A program made the translations under genes and the position numbers. Of a stretch of 64,000 bases of DNA, positions 53,550 to 61,765 are shown piece by piece. Under the pieces are notes generated by a model that searched no databases, had not been told where the DNA came from, and saw only the letters and a list, made by a program, of their open reading frames with translations. This DNA is from Leptospira johnsonii (GTDB lineage Bacteria > Spirochaetota > Leptospiria > Leptospirales > Leptospiraceae): the NCBI RefSeq assembly GCF_003112675.1, contig NZ_BFAY01000005.1, positions 62,001-126,000 on the forward strand. The letters run 5' to 3'. Position 1 is the stretch's first letter. Every line of letters starts with the position of its first letter.

Positions 53550-55214
53550 ATGAAGTCCTCATTCTTTCCATATTGGTGTATTCTAATGGATCCTTCCGGA
53601 TTGATCATCGAGACCAATCTTCCTTTGGATTCCTGGAGACAAAATCTTCTCTCCTATTTTTTGAACGGAACGGAGAAGATCCAAGGTGAGAAGGGAAGCG
53701 CTGTACTTTCATGGCAGCCAGGAAAAAGTCCCCTGTCTTTTCCCGCGAACATAGGATTACTCGCAAGTTGGTCTCTCACTCATGGGATGTTTTGGATCAA
53801 GATGGAACCGATGGAAGAAGATTCAGCTTCTCTCATCGAAAATTTCTTTTGGAAGGAGTTCCTATCCAGCGACAGACCATTCCGACAAATTTTTGAGACG
53901 AACCAAGCAATCAAATGGATCTTAGATCCAGACTCTGGAGATATTCTATACGCGAATCAGGCTGCTAGCCAATTTTACGGATACAGCCAAGAAGAACTTC
54001 TTCGGATGAAGGTCACTGATATCAATACTCTCTCGAAAGAGCAAATTTTTGAAGAGATGAAATTGGCAGCATTCGAGGCCAGACAATATTTTCGGTTTAA
54101 GCATAGATTGAAAAACGGAGAAGTCCGCGACATGGAAGTATACAGCGGGCCTTTGCAGTTCGGAGGAAAAAGGGTTTTATTCTCCATTCTATACGATGTC
54201 ACAGAAAGAGTGAAGGCGATTTCTTTATTAGAAGAAAGTGAAAGAAAGTATCGTTCCTTAGTGGAGAGCGCATCCGATTCAATCATCATTACGAATTTTG
54301 AAACTAAAATTTTCGAAGTGAACAGAAGAATGGCCGAACTTTTGGAGTATAGCAAAGAAGAACTCCAAACATTCACTTTAAAGGATATTCTGGACGAGGA
54401 AAGTTTTGCAGATTCTTTGCTTAGAATTCCCGCATTAGAGTTCGGTAAACCAGTAATCTTAAACAGAAAATTCAAAAGTAAATCCGGCAAAATTATAGAA
54501 GCCGAAGTGAATGCTGCTCGGATCGATGAGTTCCGTTATATGGGGATAGTCAGAGATGTGACCGAAAGGAACTGTATGACCCGGACCCTGGAGAAATCTT
54601 TAAAAGAAAAAGAATCTATGCTCCAAGAGATCCATCATAGAGTGAAAAATAATCTGCAGGTAATCTCGAGTCTTCTTGGCTTACAATATGAGAATACCGA
54701 GGATCCAAACCTAAAACGTATTTTGAAAGAATGTGAGAACCGGGTTAAATCCATGGGATTCGTTCACGCAGAATTGTATAGGTCCGAAAATTTTGCGGCA
54801 GTGGATTTGGAAAATTATTTCACCACGGTTTCTTCCAACCTGATACGGGCTTATGGAGGACTTCCTCGTATCAAACTCCAATTGGACCTGAGTTCCCTGG
54901 AAGTCAGTATAGAAAGAGCAATCCCTCTCGGGTTGATCTTAAACGAACTTCTTACCAACTCCTTAAAATACGCCTTTCCGGAAGATCGTTCCGGAAAAAT
55001 ACAGATCCGGATCTTTAAAGAAGAACCTAATATCGTCTTCTCATACTCAGATGATGGGGTCGGATTTAGAAAAGAAAATCATGTAGGCTCCGGGACCATA
55101 GGTATTCAGCTCATAGAGATCTTGTCTAGGCAGCTCAAGGCAAACTCGGAATTTACTTCGGAAAATGGAGTTGTTTTTCGTCTTAGAATTCCGGACCGAA
55201 ATCCAGGAAAGTAG
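53550..55214 (+). CDS. PAS sensor histidine kinase of HisKA_2 type
   Basis: The 554-residue cytosolic protein has two PAS domains (about 110-225 and 228-345, ending VRDVTERN) and a HisKA_2 domain with phosphoacceptor His363 in IHHRVKNNLQVISSLLGLQ. The HATPase domain (about 450-550) carries LILNELLTNSLKYAF and SDDGVGF, then the GTIGIQLIEILSRQL block. HisKA_2 kinases often regulate general stress or light responses. No response regulator is adjacent. The first ~110 residues are less certain, and the Shine-Dalgarno is weak. Confidence 0.92.
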   Translation: MKSSFFPYWCILMDPSGLIIETNLPLDSWRQNLLSYFLNGTEKIQGEKGSAVLSWQPGKSPLSFPANIGLLASWSLTHGMFWIKMEPMEEDSASLIENFFWKEFLSSDRPFRQIFETNQAIKWILDPDSGDILYANQAASQFYGYSQEELLRMKVTDINTLSKEQIFEEMKLAAFEARQYFRFKHRLKNGEVRDMEVYSGPLQFGGKRVLFSILYDVTERVKAISLLEESERKYRSLVESASDSIIITNFETKIFEVNRRMAELLEYSKEELQTFTLKDILDEESFADSLLRIPALEFGKPVILNRKFKSKSGKIIEAEVNAARIDEFRYMGIVRDVTERNCMTRTLEKSLKEKESMLQEIHHRVKNNLQVISSLLGLQYENTEDPNLKRILKECENRVKSMGFVHAELYRSENFAAVDLENYFTTVSSNLIRAYGGLPRIKLQLDLSSLEVSIERAIPLGLILNELLTNSLKYAFPEDRSGKIQIRIFKEEPNIVFSYSDDGVGFRKENHVGSGTIGIQLIEILSRQLKANSEFTSENGVVFRLRIPDRNPGK

Positions 55215-55263
55215 CTTGATGGTTTTTTTCTAGGCTCAATACTCGGTCTTTGGTAAGGAACAC

Positions 55264-55737
55264 ATGCAACACACTACAGAAGAAATCCTACACCAGATCT
55301 ATTTATTTTCTAGCTTCTCTATGGATGAATTGGCTAAAATAGCTGAGAAGACCAAATACAAGGTACTTGAACAAGGAGAGGCGGTCTACCAAGAAGGGAA
55401 CGAGGCAAAAGCGTTCTATGTGGTAATGTACGGAACCCTGAAAATTCTGACCTCAACCGAAAAAGGGGACGATGTGAGCGTGACTACGATCGCTACCGGA
55501 GACCATTTCGGAGAATTCCCTTTTCTAGATCAGGGAAAAAGGGCCGGAACAGTAGAAGCAATGGAACGTTGCGAACTTTTGGAAATTCCTTTCGACCATC
55601 TGCAACATATCCTGGATTCTGATAAAGAACTTGCTCTGAAATTTTATAAAGGGATCACCAATTATCTGGTGAAAAGAATGAGACTTCTTACTCATGATTT
55701 GGCTTACGCCAGAGAATTGAAGAAACGTTATTCTTAA
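55264..55737 (+). CDS. Cyclic nucleotide-binding domain protein
   Basis: This 157-residue protein is a single cNMP-binding (CAP_ED) domain: YLFSSFSMDELAKIAEKTKYKVLEQGEAVYQEGNEAKAFYVV..., with GDHFGEFPFLDQGKRAGTVEAMERCELLEI as the phosphate-binding cassette. No helix-turn-helix follows, so it is not a Crp-type regulator by itself. It is a sensor adaptor or binds a target protein. AAGGA precedes its ATG. The next gene follows within 10 bases. Confidence 0.9.
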   Translation: MQHTTEEILHQIYLFSSFSMDELAKIAEKTKYKVLEQGEAVYQEGNEAKAFYVVMYGTLKILTSTEKGDDVSVTTIATGDHFGEFPFLDQGKRAGTVEAMERCELLEIPFDHLQHILDSDKELALKFYKGITNYLVKRMRLLTHDLAYARELKKRYS

Positions 55738-55745
55738 TTAAAACT

Positions 55746-56657
55746 ATGAATCGGAAATTTTTCCCAATCTACATTTTTCTTATTTTTTTCGGGCTGACCT
55801 ATTGCTCCGAGACCCTCGTCAAAACAGGCATCGGGTATGAAAGGTGGAAATCAGGCCTAGAAAAAAAACAAACCAAGATAGAGCCTTGGAACTGGGTTTA
55901 TCTAGAAGGTGGAGAAGGTAGCGAAAAAATCCTGATGGTACATGGATTCGGCGGAGACAAGGACAATTGGACTAGATTCTCCAAATGGCTCACGCCTGCA
56001 TACACTGTAGTAGCAGTGGATCTTCCTGGTTTTGGGGAGAATGAACGAATTGCCGATCAGGATTATAATATTGCCCAACAAGTAAAACGACTGGATGAGT
56101 TCATTGTTAAACTGGGCTGGGAAAAGTTTCATATAGTTGGAAACTCCATGGGTGGAGCAATATCAGGAGTATATGCTGCGACATATCCGCAAAAGATATT
56201 GTCTCTCGGATTATTTGCACCTTCCGGAGTGAATAGTCCTGAAAAAAGCGAACTTTCCAAAAACCTAGAAAAGGGAAAGAACAACTTAGTTGCGACTAAC
56301 GCAGAAGAATTTCAAGAATTGATGAAATTCATTTTTGTAATACCTCCTCCGATTCCATCTTTCCTAGCTTCCTATTTTGCGGAAAGAGCGGTCAAAAATT
56401 CGGAATTTAACAAATATATATTCAAACAGATCCGATCTACAGGTTTTCCATTGCAGGAAAATATGAACAAGATCCAGGCAAAGACCTTAATCCTATGGGG
56501 TGATACAGACAGAGTATTGAGCGTTTCCGGAGCTCAAGTGTTAGAAAAGGGGATTGCAGGATCTAAAAAGGTGATCTTGAAAGATATGGGACATGTTCCG
56601 ATGTTGGAAAGACCCGAAGAAGTAGCGAATACCTACAAAGAATTTTTAGTGAAGTAA
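55746..56657 (+). CDS. Lipoprotein alpha/beta hydrolase
   Basis: The 303-residue protein has a lipoprotein signal (lipobox GLTYC, Cys about residue 20) and an alpha/beta-hydrolase domain. The oxyanion motif is VHGFGGDKDNW, the nucleophile is in GNSMGGA, and the final His lies in DMGHVPMLERP. It probably hydrolyses an ester or amide at the cell envelope; the substrate is unknown. Its start has no clear Shine-Dalgarno sequence, so translation may be coupled to the gene before it. Confidence 0.9.
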   Translation: MNRKFFPIYIFLIFFGLTYCSETLVKTGIGYERWKSGLEKKQTKIEPWNWVYLEGGEGSEKILMVHGFGGDKDNWTRFSKWLTPAYTVVAVDLPGFGENERIADQDYNIAQQVKRLDEFIVKLGWEKFHIVGNSMGGAISGVYAATYPQKILSLGLFAPSGVNSPEKSELSKNLEKGKNNLVATNAEEFQELMKFIFVIPPPIPSFLASYFAERAVKNSEFNKYIFKQIRSTGFPLQENMNKIQAKTLILWGDTDRVLSVSGAQVLEKGIAGSKKVILKDMGHVPMLERPEEVANTYKEFLVK

Positions 56658-56697
56658 ACTCCGAAAAACCTCGTTTTTCTTAGGAGTTTTTCGGAGT
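56658..56697 (+). promoter_or_regulatory. Hairpin covering the ribosome-binding site of the next kinase gene
   Basis: ACTCCGAAAAAC (56658-56669) pairs with GTTTTTCGGAGT (56686-56697) as a perfect 12-base stem. The right arm contains GGAG, the only ribosome-binding site for the ATG at 56702. The hairpin could end transcription of the lipoprotein gene and mask this site, or both. Confidence 0.5.
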
Positions 56698-56701
56698 AGC
56701 G

Positions 56702-58933
56702 ATGGCTTTTGCCAAACTTCTAAAATGGTTTCAAAATCGGAATCTCCGAAAAAAAATAGAAAAAGAGATCCGCGCCCTCGCGCCTGAGGTATTTAACGAT
56801 TATCTTTATCGAGTAGAAGTATTAGATAACGGAAATCTAATATTAAGCTGGGCAAACGAAGGATTTTTGAAATTCTGCGGGATAAGTATAGATGACCTAA
56901 ATAGTCCTTGGGCTGCCGCAGATCCTAAATACTTTCATCCGGACGATCTGGATCTGATCAGACAAAGAGTAAGAGCCCTATTATCAGGAGCCTCTCGAAC
57001 GGACGAGTATAGAGTATATGGCCCTGACGGACAGATCCGTTGGTTGAGAGACCATGCTCATCCTATCTGGGATCCGATCGAAAAAAGAGTCACTCAGATC
57101 TACGGTTCTATCCAAGACCAGACTCCATTAAGAAAAAGTGAAATAGTTCTACAGGACCAACTTTCTTATATCGGTATTCTTTTGGATAGCACAGAAGAAT
57201 GGGTAATCCGGGTGAACCAAGCGGGGAAGATACAATATGTGAATTCTTCCGGAAGATCTGAGGTGAGAAGACAATTCGGAATAGAATTGGCACAAGATTC
57301 TAAACTTCTTTCCTTGATCTCCGAAACACACCGAGAAATTTTCCAGGCACAACTGAATAAGGCGTTTTCCGGAGCCAAGGTTAAATGGCATTTTTCCAAA
57401 TTATTCCCTGTGCAACCTAATTCGGAATTAGAAGTTTCCTTCGCCCCTTTGTCCAAAGAAGGGGCAATTAAAGAAGTCGTAATATTCGTAAAAGATGTGA
57501 CTCTCAGAACGGTATGGGAAACGGCTTTACTCGCTAGCGAGGAAAAATACAGAAAATTGGTAGAAGTTTCTCCGGATGCGATAGGCCTTCACGCCGACGG
57601 AAAAGTAATTTATATTAACCAAACAGGACTTAAGATGCTTGGTTACGAAACAATGGAAGAAGTGGAAGGAAGAGCTATCGTAGAATTCATACATCCGGAT
57701 TCCAGACAAATCGTGGGAGAAAGAGTCCTAAAGGCGATGCTCAAATCTGAACCATTGGAACCGATAGAGGAGAAATTCATCCGAAAGGACGGAACAGAGA
57801 TCTCTGTAGAAGTTTCAGGTGTGGCATTCGAACAAAGAGGCCAAAAATTAATGCAGGTGATCGTCAGAGACATCACCGAAAGAAAAAAAGCTGAACACGA
57901 GTTAAGCGAACTCAGGAAAAAGATATTACAAACGAATGATAGACTCCAGGCGATCATAGAAGGCGTAAAAGACTCGATTTGTGCGGTCGATATGGATCTA
58001 AGAGTGATCTCTTGCAACACAGCATTTGAACTTATGGTCTGGAAATTGTATGGAAAAAGGGTCACAGTTGGCCAAAGGATCTGGGACATCGCCATAGACA
58101 ATCCGGAAGAAAAAGAAAGGATTATCCGAAATTGGAGCCGCGCATTAACCGGGGAGGTTTTTAAGACGGAGAGAAAAATTTCAGGACTCGTCAAAGACTC
58201 TTTAGTGCTTGAGATCAATTACAGTTCTATCCGGGACGAAAGTCATAATATGATAGGTGCAACTCAGATCATCAGAGATGTTACTGACAGATACCAATAC
58301 GAAGAAACCTTAAGGAAATCCTTGGACGAAAAAGAAGTTATGTTGAAGGAAATCCATCATAGGGTTAAAAATAATCTGCAAGTGGTTTCCAGTCTATTGA
58401 GTTTGCAGACTGATTTTACAGACGATCCGAAACTAGTTTCCATTCTGAAAGAATGCGAAAGAAGGATCCAATCCATGGCCCTGGTTCACAAGGAACTTTA
58501 CCAAAACGATACGATTGCGGATGCGGACTTCACAGAATATTTAAACAATCTGCTTGTGGCTCTCGTGCAGTCTTTCGGAGCAAATAAAAGGGTAGGCTAT
58601 TCTATAGAATCCGAAGACGTTCGTTTGAATTTGGATTTTGCTATTCCACTTGCGTTAGTGTTCAACGAACTGGTTTCAAATTCCTTAAAGTATGCTTTCC
58701 CCGGAGACAAAAAAGGGAATATATTTGTGTCGATCGTAAAAAAGGAAGACGGACTTTCCATTTCCATAGGAGACAATGGAGTAGGCCTTCCTAAAACAGT
58801 GGATGTCAGAAATTCGGAAGGACTCGGATTACAGTTGGTAGGAATGTTATTGGATAAACTTAAAGCAAAATGGGGACTCGAGAAAGTAGATATAGGCACT
58901 AGATACAAAATAGAACTTCCTATCCCTAAATAG
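56702..58933 (+). CDS. PAS sensor histidine kinase of HisKA_2 type
   Basis: The 743-residue protein has four PAS/PAC units between about residues 30 and 540 (with YGSIQDQTPLRKSEI, VIFVKDVTLRTVW, VIVRDITERKKAE and TQIIRDVTDRYQYE as the PAC ends). A HisKA_2 domain follows with phosphoacceptor His553 in IHHRVKNNLQVVSSLLSLQ, then a HATPase domain with VFNELVSNSLKYAF, IGDNGVGLP and GLGLQLVGMLLDKL. It resembles the smaller kinase at 53550 and may be its paralogue. No response regulator is adjacent. Confidence 0.94.
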   Translation: MAFAKLLKWFQNRNLRKKIEKEIRALAPEVFNDYLYRVEVLDNGNLILSWANEGFLKFCGISIDDLNSPWAAADPKYFHPDDLDLIRQRVRALLSGASRTDEYRVYGPDGQIRWLRDHAHPIWDPIEKRVTQIYGSIQDQTPLRKSEIVLQDQLSYIGILLDSTEEWVIRVNQAGKIQYVNSSGRSEVRRQFGIELAQDSKLLSLISETHREIFQAQLNKAFSGAKVKWHFSKLFPVQPNSELEVSFAPLSKEGAIKEVVIFVKDVTLRTVWETALLASEEKYRKLVEVSPDAIGLHADGKVIYINQTGLKMLGYETMEEVEGRAIVEFIHPDSRQIVGERVLKAMLKSEPLEPIEEKFIRKDGTEISVEVSGVAFEQRGQKLMQVIVRDITERKKAEHELSELRKKILQTNDRLQAIIEGVKDSICAVDMDLRVISCNTAFELMVWKLYGKRVTVGQRIWDIAIDNPEEKERIIRNWSRALTGEVFKTERKISGLVKDSLVLEINYSSIRDESHNMIGATQIIRDVTDRYQYEETLRKSLDEKEVMLKEIHHRVKNNLQVVSSLLSLQTDFTDDPKLVSILKECERRIQSMALVHKELYQNDTIADADFTEYLNNLLVALVQSFGANKRVGYSIESEDVRLNLDFAIPLALVFNELVSNSLKYAFPGDKKGNIFVSIVKKEDGLSISIGDNGVGLPKTVDVRNSEGLGLQLVGMLLDKLKAKWGLEKVDIGTRYKIELPIPK

Positions 58934-58981
58934 GCTCTTAAAAGAATTGCTTCTCATCCGGTTTCAAAAAGGCTGGAAGCG

Positions 58982-60844
58982 ATGAATCTAATCTCCATAG
59001 ATAAGGTCGGCAAATCCATCGGTGAAAAACAACTCTTTCAAAACCTAAGCTTTGGGATAGACGAGGGAGAAAAAACAGGGCTACTCGGGATCAACGGGTC
59101 CGGTAAATCCACCTTACTTAGGATCTTACTCGGAATGGAAGAGCCGGACACAGGTAAGGTCGTCCGTAACAGAGAACTTAAAATTTCATTCTTATCACAA
59201 TTCCCGGAGTTCGATCCCGACAAAACCGTATTAGAACATATACTCTCTGGATCTGGAATACTTTTAGATACCGTTAGAAGATACGAAAAAGCATGTATCG
59301 AATTGGAAAAAGGCGGAGAAGAAGCCGAAAAAGAATATCATCTCGCTATGGAAGAAATGGATTCCAAACAGGCCTGGGAACTGGAATCCAAGCTTAAAAA
59401 TATATTAAGAGAACTGAATATACCTGATCTTTCCCGAAAAATGGGAGAACTCTCCGGAGGAATGGCTAAAAAGGTGTCTCTCGCACAGGCCTTAACGGAC
59501 GAATCCAATTTTTTGGTATTGGACGAGCCTACCAACCACCTGGATATCGATGCTATTCTTTGGCTCCAAGAATTCCTAACGAGCACCGACAAAGCAGTTC
59601 TACTCGTAACCCACGATAGATATTTTTTAGAAGAGATCGCTAATCGTATTTTAGAAATAGATAGAGGGAATTTCAGGGTATATCCCGGAAATTATGATCT
59701 TTATCTGGAAAAAAAAGTAGAGATGCAGGTAATCGAAGAAAAGGAAGAAGCAAAACGAAAATCCTTTCTTAGAACAGAGCTTGAATGGCTCAAACGACAG
59801 CCCAAAGCTAGAGGCACCAAACAAAAAGCCAGAACGGATCGTGTTGTGGAAGTCCTGGAAAGAAAAAAAGCAGGCAAGGATATCGTCTTAGATATTTCCG
59901 TCTCCGGCAGAAGGTTAGGCGGAAAAATATTAGAATTAAAGAATATTAAAAAATCTTACACTAATATGGAATTGATCTCCGGATTTTCTTATGTATTCAA
60001 AAGTAGGGAAAGGATAGGGATCGTAGGTCCTAATGGTGCAGGAAAGACCACTCTTCTGAATTTGATCACAGGAAGAGAGAAGACCGACTCTGGAGATGTA
60101 GCCACTGGTCTAAATACAAGTTTCGGATATTTCGATCAGCTTGGAAAAGAACTCCCCGGTCCTAAAAAAGTATTGGAATATGTAAAAGAAGAGATCGCTC
60201 CAACGATCAAGATGAACGACGGAACTTCTTGGACCGCTTCTCAGTTTTTGGAGAGATTTTTATTTCCTCCTCAATTGCAGCAAACCAAGATCGAAAGACT
60301 ATCCGGCGGCGAAAAGAAAAGACTTTATCTCATTCTACTTCTCATGAAAAATCCAAACTTTTTAGTTTTGGATGAGCCTACAAACGATCTAGACATTCCT
60401 ACACTTTCCGTGCTCGAGGAATTTTTGGATGATTTTCCTGGAGTGGTGCTCGTAGTTTCTCACGATCGTTATTTCATGGACAGGGTCACCGATTACCTCT
60501 TCGTGTTTAAAGGAGATGGAAAGATAGATAGGTTCCCTGGGAACTATTCAGAATATCTGGAGTATAGAGAATACGAGGAGAAGGAAACTAAGACTAGTGC
60601 ACCTAAACCTACTGAAAAACAGGTGGAGAATAAGAAGAAAGGCTTAAGCTACCAAGACAAAAGAAAGCTGGAGATCTTGGAAAAGGAGATCCTTTCTTTG
60701 GAAACAGAGGAGAAGGAACTCGTTCATAACCTACAATCGTCCGATCCTGAACTTGCCAGAAAATCTGGAGAACGTTTAACCCAACTCCAGGATGAATTAC
60801 AGAACAAGGTCACAGAATGGGAAGAGCTTGCTTCTAAAGAATAG
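58982..60844 (+). CDS. ABC-F family ATPase (Uup-like)
   Basis: The 620-residue soluble protein carries two ABC ATPase domains: Walker A GINGSGKST (36-44) with signature LSGGM and Walker B LVLDEPTNHLD, then a second set with GPNGAGKTT, LSGGE and LVLDEPTNDLD. A basic linker joins them, and a coiled-coil C-terminus (about 560-620) is typical of Uup. ABC-F proteins act on the ribosome or DNA repair, not transport. A GGAAGCG site precedes the ATG, and the gene lies 48 bases after the histidine kinase, perhaps co-transcribed. Confidence 0.96.
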   Translation: MNLISIDKVGKSIGEKQLFQNLSFGIDEGEKTGLLGINGSGKSTLLRILLGMEEPDTGKVVRNRELKISFLSQFPEFDPDKTVLEHILSGSGILLDTVRRYEKACIELEKGGEEAEKEYHLAMEEMDSKQAWELESKLKNILRELNIPDLSRKMGELSGGMAKKVSLAQALTDESNFLVLDEPTNHLDIDAILWLQEFLTSTDKAVLLVTHDRYFLEEIANRILEIDRGNFRVYPGNYDLYLEKKVEMQVIEEKEEAKRKSFLRTELEWLKRQPKARGTKQKARTDRVVEVLERKKAGKDIVLDISVSGRRLGGKILELKNIKKSYTNMELISGFSYVFKSRERIGIVGPNGAGKTTLLNLITGREKTDSGDVATGLNTSFGYFDQLGKELPGPKKVLEYVKEEIAPTIKMNDGTSWTASQFLERFLFPPQLQQTKIERLSGGEKKRLYLILLLMKNPNFLVLDEPTNDLDIPTLSVLEEFLDDFPGVVLVVSHDRYFMDRVTDYLFVFKGDGKIDRFPGNYSEYLEYREYEEKETKTSAPKPTEKQVENKKKGLSYQDKRKLEILEKEILSLETEEKELVHNLQSSDPELARKSGERLTQLQDELQNKVTEWEELASKE

Positions 60845-61027
60845 AATTTGCTCTAATTTTTGAAGAGAAGTCCCAATGTAGCTATAATGTAAATCTTATG
60901 TTCGTATTAAACAGTGTTAAACGAACTAATCCAAAGTGATTAGTCTAATATTCCTAATCCTATGATTTTTGTTCCTTAATGTCGCTCGATGCTTGACTAA
61001 AAAACGAACAGAAACATCTTCCATCCT

Positions 61028-61726
61028 ATGAAACATCTATCTGCAATACTTATATTTTCTATCATATCCATCTTAAACTGTGCCGGTCCAAAACAGGATG
61101 ATTTGAGCGGCTTACTACTGTTATTGGCCGGAGGTGGAGGACCAAATTCTTTCCATTGTGGTCAGACTGTTGCGAATCCTGTCTCCGTTTCATTCGCTGT
61201 CTCGAATGGAAATTATGTGTCTGAGTCTAACGTACTTGCCGCTCTCGGCGGCGATAATTGCAGCGCTCCTAATCTTACTGATAATAATAATGGAACGGTT
61301 ACGGATTCTGCAAATAAGTTTATCTGGACACTTTGTGTAATGGATGGAAATACTAATTCCCCACATGATTTCATTTCTTCAAATTGCGAAGCATTCAACG
61401 GAGATGGAAGTGAGGCTTCTTACGACCAGTCGGACGCCTCGACAGTTTGTTCCAATCTGACATTTGCTGGTTATTCCAATTGGATTTTACCTGACGCAAT
61501 TCAATTACATTCCCTTCGAAGCGCAAGTTCTCCCTATGTGCTTGGAGCTTTCGGAACTGCAAATAATTCTTTAGGGGCTTCTCAGACTGCTTGGTCCAGC
61601 ACCGTTATTAACGGGACTGTAGAAACTTTAGGGATTACCCCGCTTTATGAAGCTACCAATGTATTTAGAGCATGGCAACCCGTTACCACTGGCCAAACGA
61701 CCGTAGTTTGCGTTGTCGAATATTAA
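61028..61726 (+). CDS. Lipoprotein with DUF1566 domain
   Basis: The 232-residue protein has a lipoprotein signal (lipobox SILNC, Cys about residue 18) and a DUF1566 (Lcl C-terminal) domain: DNNNGTVTDSANKFIWTLCVMDG, followed by ASTVCSNLTFAGYSNWILPDAIQLHSL. In other members this domain is repeated; here it is single. No ribosome-binding site is visible before the ATG. Its function is unknown; DUF1566 lipoproteins are common in Leptospira. Confidence 0.88.
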   Translation: MKHLSAILIFSIISILNCAGPKQDDLSGLLLLLAGGGGPNSFHCGQTVANPVSVSFAVSNGNYVSESNVLAALGGDNCSAPNLTDNNNGTVTDSANKFIWTLCVMDGNTNSPHDFISSNCEAFNGDGSEASYDQSDASTVCSNLTFAGYSNWILPDAIQLHSLRSASSPYVLGAFGTANNSLGASQTAWSSTVINGTVETLGITPLYEATNVFRAWQPVTTGQTTVVCVVEY

Positions 61727-61765
61727 TAAAATATTAAATTCTTAAACTTTTATTTCGCAGGTTTT

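Noticed and set aside
57643..58218. 191-residue minus-strand open frame inside the histidine kinase
   Set aside because: It lies antisense to the PAS domains and has no supporting features.
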